Shown piece by piece: positions 61,721 to 64,000 of a DNA stretch of 64,000 bases. The stretch is from Methanomicrobiales archaeon HGW-Methanomicrobiales-3. Lineage in GTDB: Archaea > Halobacteriota > Methanomicrobia > Methanomicrobiales > Methanospirillaceae. Every line of letters begins with the position of its first letter. Position 1 is the first letter of the stretch. The stretch is from positions 124,001 through 188,000 of the forward strand of contig PGYK01000001.1 of the NCBI GenBank assembly GCA_002839605.1. The letters run 5' to 3'. The notes beneath the pieces were generated by a model. It searched no databases and was not told the DNA's origin. It was given only the letters and a program-made list of their open reading frames with translations. The position numbers and the translations under genes are program-made.

Positions 61721-61949
61721 AAGTACACCGCCCGACCCCCTGCATGCCATCGCCCGAAAAGATCCGGCAATCTCCGGTGTGAAATCGGCCGGTTTTCCTG
61801 CCGGTGTTCCACTGGCCCTGAGGGGGGTCGGGCGGTGTACTTATGCAGATGAACCTTCCAGCACTGGTGCAACACGGGCGTTTTTTACGATGGTATCCTG
61901 CCGGCAGATCTAAAGCCAGCGAAACTCAATGTACACCGCCCGACCCCCC
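61721..61949. repeat. three-copy 18-20 base repeat, two direct and one inverted
   Basis: GTACACCGCCCGACCCCC occurs at 61723-61740 and 61931-61948 on the plus strand, and as its exact reverse complement at 61823-61840. The first and second copies extend to a perfect 20-base inverted repeat (arms 61721-61740 and 61823-61842, 82 bases between). The second and third share 19 bases. No target-site duplication or transposase is seen. It could be a small mobile remnant, a structured RNA or a repeated protein-binding site. Confidence 0.8.
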
Positions 61950-62022
61950 AATGCAGCGGCCGGCCGGCAGGCTTCATTACCCGACCACGACATATCTTCT
62001 CTCCGCAAACGGAGCCATCCCA

Positions 62023-62646
62023 TTGCTCACTGAAATCCTCTCAACGCTGGCGCTCGGCTTTCTCATCGGCCTGACCGGAGCCCTCGCTCCCGGCCCGACG
62101 CTGGTTGCCACCATCAACGCCTCCCTTGCCGGGAACTGGACGGCCGGTCTCAAGGTCTCGCTTGGGCATATCATCATCGAGACAGGGATCTTCTTTTTGA
62201 TCATCCTCGGTCTTGCCAGCATTGCCGCACCCTATACCACGGCGATTGCCGTCATCGGGGGGATCGCGCTCATCCTCTTCGGGGTCATGACCATCAAAGG
62301 CAGCCGGGCTGCAACCCTCTCCGCTGCCCCGGCGCAGGTGGCTGCCAGCCCGTACCTGGCCGGGTTTCTTACAAGCGCTGCCAACCCCTACTTCTGGATC
62401 TGGTGGCTCTCGGTGGGAAGCGCCCTCCTCATCTCGTCCCTTGAAGGCGGGCTCATCCTCGCCGTGGCCTTCATGGCCGGCCACTGGGGTGCAGATACCG
62501 CGTGGTTCACCTTCGTCTCCACCAGTGTTGCGAGGGGCAAAACGATCCTGTCGGATGCAACCTACCATCACATCATGGCAGCCTGCGGGGTTTTCCTCAT
62601 CATCTTTGGCCTGTACTATCTCGCTGGCCCCCTCCTCTCCCGCTGA
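62023..62646 (+). CDS. LysE-family transporter
   Basis: A 207-residue membrane protein with about six helices. It starts LTEILSTLALGFLIGLTGALAPGPTL, which is the LysE/RhtB N-terminal hallmark (GxxxAxxPGP), and continues with GFLTSAANPYFWIWWLSVG. Such proteins export amino acids or related small compounds. The start is taken as TTG at 62023, with GGAG eight bases upstream and the hallmark right after; a longer frame to 61843 runs through the repeats and is rejected. The substrate is unknown. Confidence 0.82.
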   Translation: MLTEILSTLALGFLIGLTGALAPGPTLVATINASLAGNWTAGLKVSLGHIIIETGIFFLIILGLASIAAPYTTAIAVIGGIALILFGVMTIKGSRAATLSAAPAQVAASPYLAGFLTSAANPYFWIWWLSVGSALLISSLEGGLILAVAFMAGHWGADTAWFTFVSTSVARGKTILSDATYHHIMAACGVFLIIFGLYYLAGPLLSR

Positions 62647-62711
62647 AGCGAATCCCGCATGGTTAATGTGGAGGGGATCCAACACTATACCAGAACTATC
62701 AGGACGATCTC

Positions 62712-63662
62712 ATGGCCGATCCCGCACCACCCCGCGAACCACCCACTCTCATCTCGCAGTTCCGCTCAAGCGACCACTGGGCAGTCTCGCTTGCCCGCGA
62801 TCTTCTCTGGGTTGTTGCGGTGGTTGGCAGCATCGCCCTTCTCCTCTGGCTTGCATGCGGCACCTGGCCCGCCGTTGTCACCATCGAGTCCGGCAGCATG
62901 ATCCCCAACATGAACATCGGGGACCTTGTGGTGGTGGTCGAGAAGGACCGGTTCGGGGAACTCCAGACCTGGGATGACGGCAAAGCGTCCGGGTACCAGA
63001 AGTTCGGGGACTACGGGGACGTGATCATCTACCGGCCGAACGGGGTCACGGACATGTGGGCGTCGGTGGGGCTCCTCCCGCTCTCAAAGCAGCACCCGAT
63101 CATCCACCGGGCCATAACGTGGGTTGATGCGGGCGAGCCCGTGCCCTCCTACATCAACATTTACCGGGGGGCGATCACCCCCGCGGGATACCTCCCTGTC
63201 ACGGTCAGCGGCGAGACTGCGGATGGGTTTAGTATTCTTACCGTCACCGGGAATACGGGGATCCTTCCCAACGAGACCCGGACAACCCGCGATGTGACCT
63301 GGCAGACGCCGCTTGGAACGTATGTCCTGCCCGCAGACAGCCTGGTGAAAGATTACGGGTATGTCCGCGACACGGAGACCATCGCAACCCATGGCGGGTA
63401 CATCACGAAGGGCGACAACAACAACTTCAGCGACCAGGGCTACCTGACCATTGACGGTATCGGGAGCGTTGAACCGGTCGAGAAGGACTGGGTCATCGGA
63501 AAAGCCCTCTTCACGGTCCCGTATGTCGGGCTCCTTCCGCTCCACATCGGGCCGGTCATCGTCATCGTGATCATCATCATGATGCTCCACGAGCTCTACC
63601 TTCGCAGGAAAGAGGAAGCAGCGATGGCAAAGCCGCAGAAGAAAGGGAAAAAACAGCGGTGA
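62712..63662 (+). CDS. archaeal type I signal peptidase (S26B)
   Basis: A 316-residue membrane protease with one helix near residues 28-50 and a C-terminal helix at about 280-300. The catalytic pair is Ser62 in ESGSMIPNM and His132 in HPIIHRAI, a Ser-His layout typical of archaeal and ER signal peptidases instead of Ser-Lys. KGDNNNFSDQGY is the next family motif. It is longer than many archaeal forms because of an insert after His132. It should remove signal peptides of the secreted proteins seen in this window. Confidence 0.92.
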   Translation: MADPAPPREPPTLISQFRSSDHWAVSLARDLLWVVAVVGSIALLLWLACGTWPAVVTIESGSMIPNMNIGDLVVVVEKDRFGELQTWDDGKASGYQKFGDYGDVIIYRPNGVTDMWASVGLLPLSKQHPIIHRAITWVDAGEPVPSYINIYRGAITPAGYLPVTVSGETADGFSILTVTGNTGILPNETRTTRDVTWQTPLGTYVLPADSLVKDYGYVRDTETIATHGGYITKGDNNNFSDQGYLTIDGIGSVEPVEKDWVIGKALFTVPYVGLLPLHIGPVIVIVIIIMMLHELYLRRKEEAAMAKPQKKGKKQR

Positions 63663-63673
63663 GGAAGATGACG

Positions 63674-64000
63674 ATGGCAGACGTATCAATACTGGTATCC
63701 GACGTGCTGGAAGGCCACCGGTTAGACGAGCGGGAAGCAACCCGTCTCCTGAAGGCAAAAGGGCGCGACACCCTCCGGATCGTTGCGGCAGCCGACGAGA
63801 TGCGGGAGCGCCGGGTCGGCGACGTGGTCACGTATGTGCGCAACCAGAACCTGCACGTGACCAACATCTGCAAGAACCTCTGCGGGTTCTGCGGGTTTGG
63901 CCGGAAGGCAACCGACGAGGGGGCGTACTGCCACGAGAAGGCAGGGATCCAGGAGCAGGCCCGGCTCGCGTACGAGCGCAACGTGACCGAGATCTGCCTG
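63674..64000 (+). CDS. radical SAM protein of the CofH type, cut off by the window edge
   Basis: 109 codons are present with no stop. The radical SAM cysteines are in NICKNLCGFCGF (C-x3-C-x2-C), preceded by VVTYVRNQNLHVTN, and followed by EAGIQEQA-like sequence. This is the N-terminal third of the CofH/CofG/MqnC group, closest by eye to CofH, which makes the F420 precursor FO from tyrosine and a ribityl-uracil. The ATG at 63674 is preferred over 63668 because the GAGGA ribosome site (63661-63665) would be too close to the latter. Which subunit it is needs the missing part. Confidence 0.75.
   Translation, partial: MADVSILVSDVLEGHRLDEREATRLLKAKGRDTLRIVAAADEMRERRVGDVVTYVRNQNLHVTNICKNLCGFCGFGRKATDEGAYCHEKAGIQEQARLAYERNVTEICL

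Larger units (their letters stand above)
61600..62022. other. gene-free interval between polB and the LysE-type gene
   Basis: These 423 bases hold the polB promoter on the left and, at the right end, the GGAG ribosome site (62011-62014) of the LysE-type gene. The centre is taken up by three copies of an 18-20 base repeat. Reading frames cross the region but show no similarity or codon pattern, so I see no gene. Confidence 0.6.

Noticed and set aside
61723-61740. The repeat GTACACCGCCCGACCCCC looks like the universal 16S rRNA segment GTACACACCGCCCGTC.
   Set aside because: It lacks two bases and differs at the end, there is no surrounding rRNA sequence, and it occurs three times. A chance likeness.
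1-64000. CRISPR array, tRNA, rRNA or insertion sequence.
   Set aside because: I found no regularly spaced direct repeats, no tRNA-like fold signals I could defend and no transposase or terminal repeats with target duplications.

Overview
The window is chromosomal DNA from a methanogenic archaeon, most probably of the order Methanomicrobiales (Methanoregula-like). The support is lineage-typical genes: an Ech-type energy-converting hydrogenase, an F420-pathway (CofH-like) radical SAM gene at the right edge, archaeal type II GAPDH, RIO1 kinase, a Dim2-like KH protein, KEOPS Cgi121, Hel308, DNA polymerase D small subunit, Orc1/Cdc6 and an archaeal S26B signal peptidase. Genes are dense and G+C rich. 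They start with ATG, GTG or TTG, often behind a GGAGG/GGTGA-type ribosome site or, with a TATA box 26-33 bases upstream, apparently leaderless. I see no rRNA, tRNA, CRISPR array or insertion sequence.

Layout. 0-5.5 kb: a truncated membrane protein, a secreted protein with a duplicated four-cysteine motif, a bacterial-type RNase III, asparagine synthetase and a GDP-mannose enzyme. 5.6-11.8 kb (minus strand): YgiQ radical SAM protein, PPC-domain protein, a DUF2207/LemA membrane pair and an EF-Tu-like protein without a nucleotide site. 11.9-20 kb: a surface-glycan or N-glycosylation cluster (flippase-like protein, GT2, sugar epimerase, UDP-GlcNAc 2-epimerase, two GT-C membrane transferases, Dpm1-GtrA fusion). 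20-25.7 kb: a TudS-like/deoxyribosyltransferase fusion, Tsr3, GAPDH, TyrRS, RIO1 and Dim2-like KH protein, so three late small-subunit maturation factors lie within 5 kb.

25.7-31.3 kb is a replication region. Hel308 has origin-recognition-box-like (ORB) sequence in its promoter, Cgi121 and MoaB follow, then an 860-base gene-free, AT-rich interval with at least three good ORB elements directly upstream of orc1/cdc6. This is very likely a chromosomal origin. 31.3-38 kb (all plus strand): Lrp regulator, aminotransferase, PurA, a 59-residue Trm112-like protein, CbiB, PdxS and PdxT, tightly packed with stop/start overlaps.

38-52.5 kb is an accessory stretch: serpin lipoprotein, AlkD-like protein, acetyltransferases, an HxlR-regulated flavin/nitroreductase cluster, a secreted M3 peptidase, a CPBP protease, small cysteine-rich and YHS proteins, and two paralogous CARF-like winged-helix regulators with no CRISPR locus nearby. 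52.6-60.2 kb is an energy module: a K+-independent-type membrane pyrophosphatase diverging from echABCDEF. 60.2-64 kb: PolD small subunit, a 420-base gap with a three-copy 18-20 bp repeat, a LysE-type exporter, signal peptidase and the start of the CofH-like gene.

Most worth following up: the origin and the ORB-like sequence at hel308, the repeat trio near 61.8 kb, the CARF-like pair, and the RNase III with a changed active-site residue.
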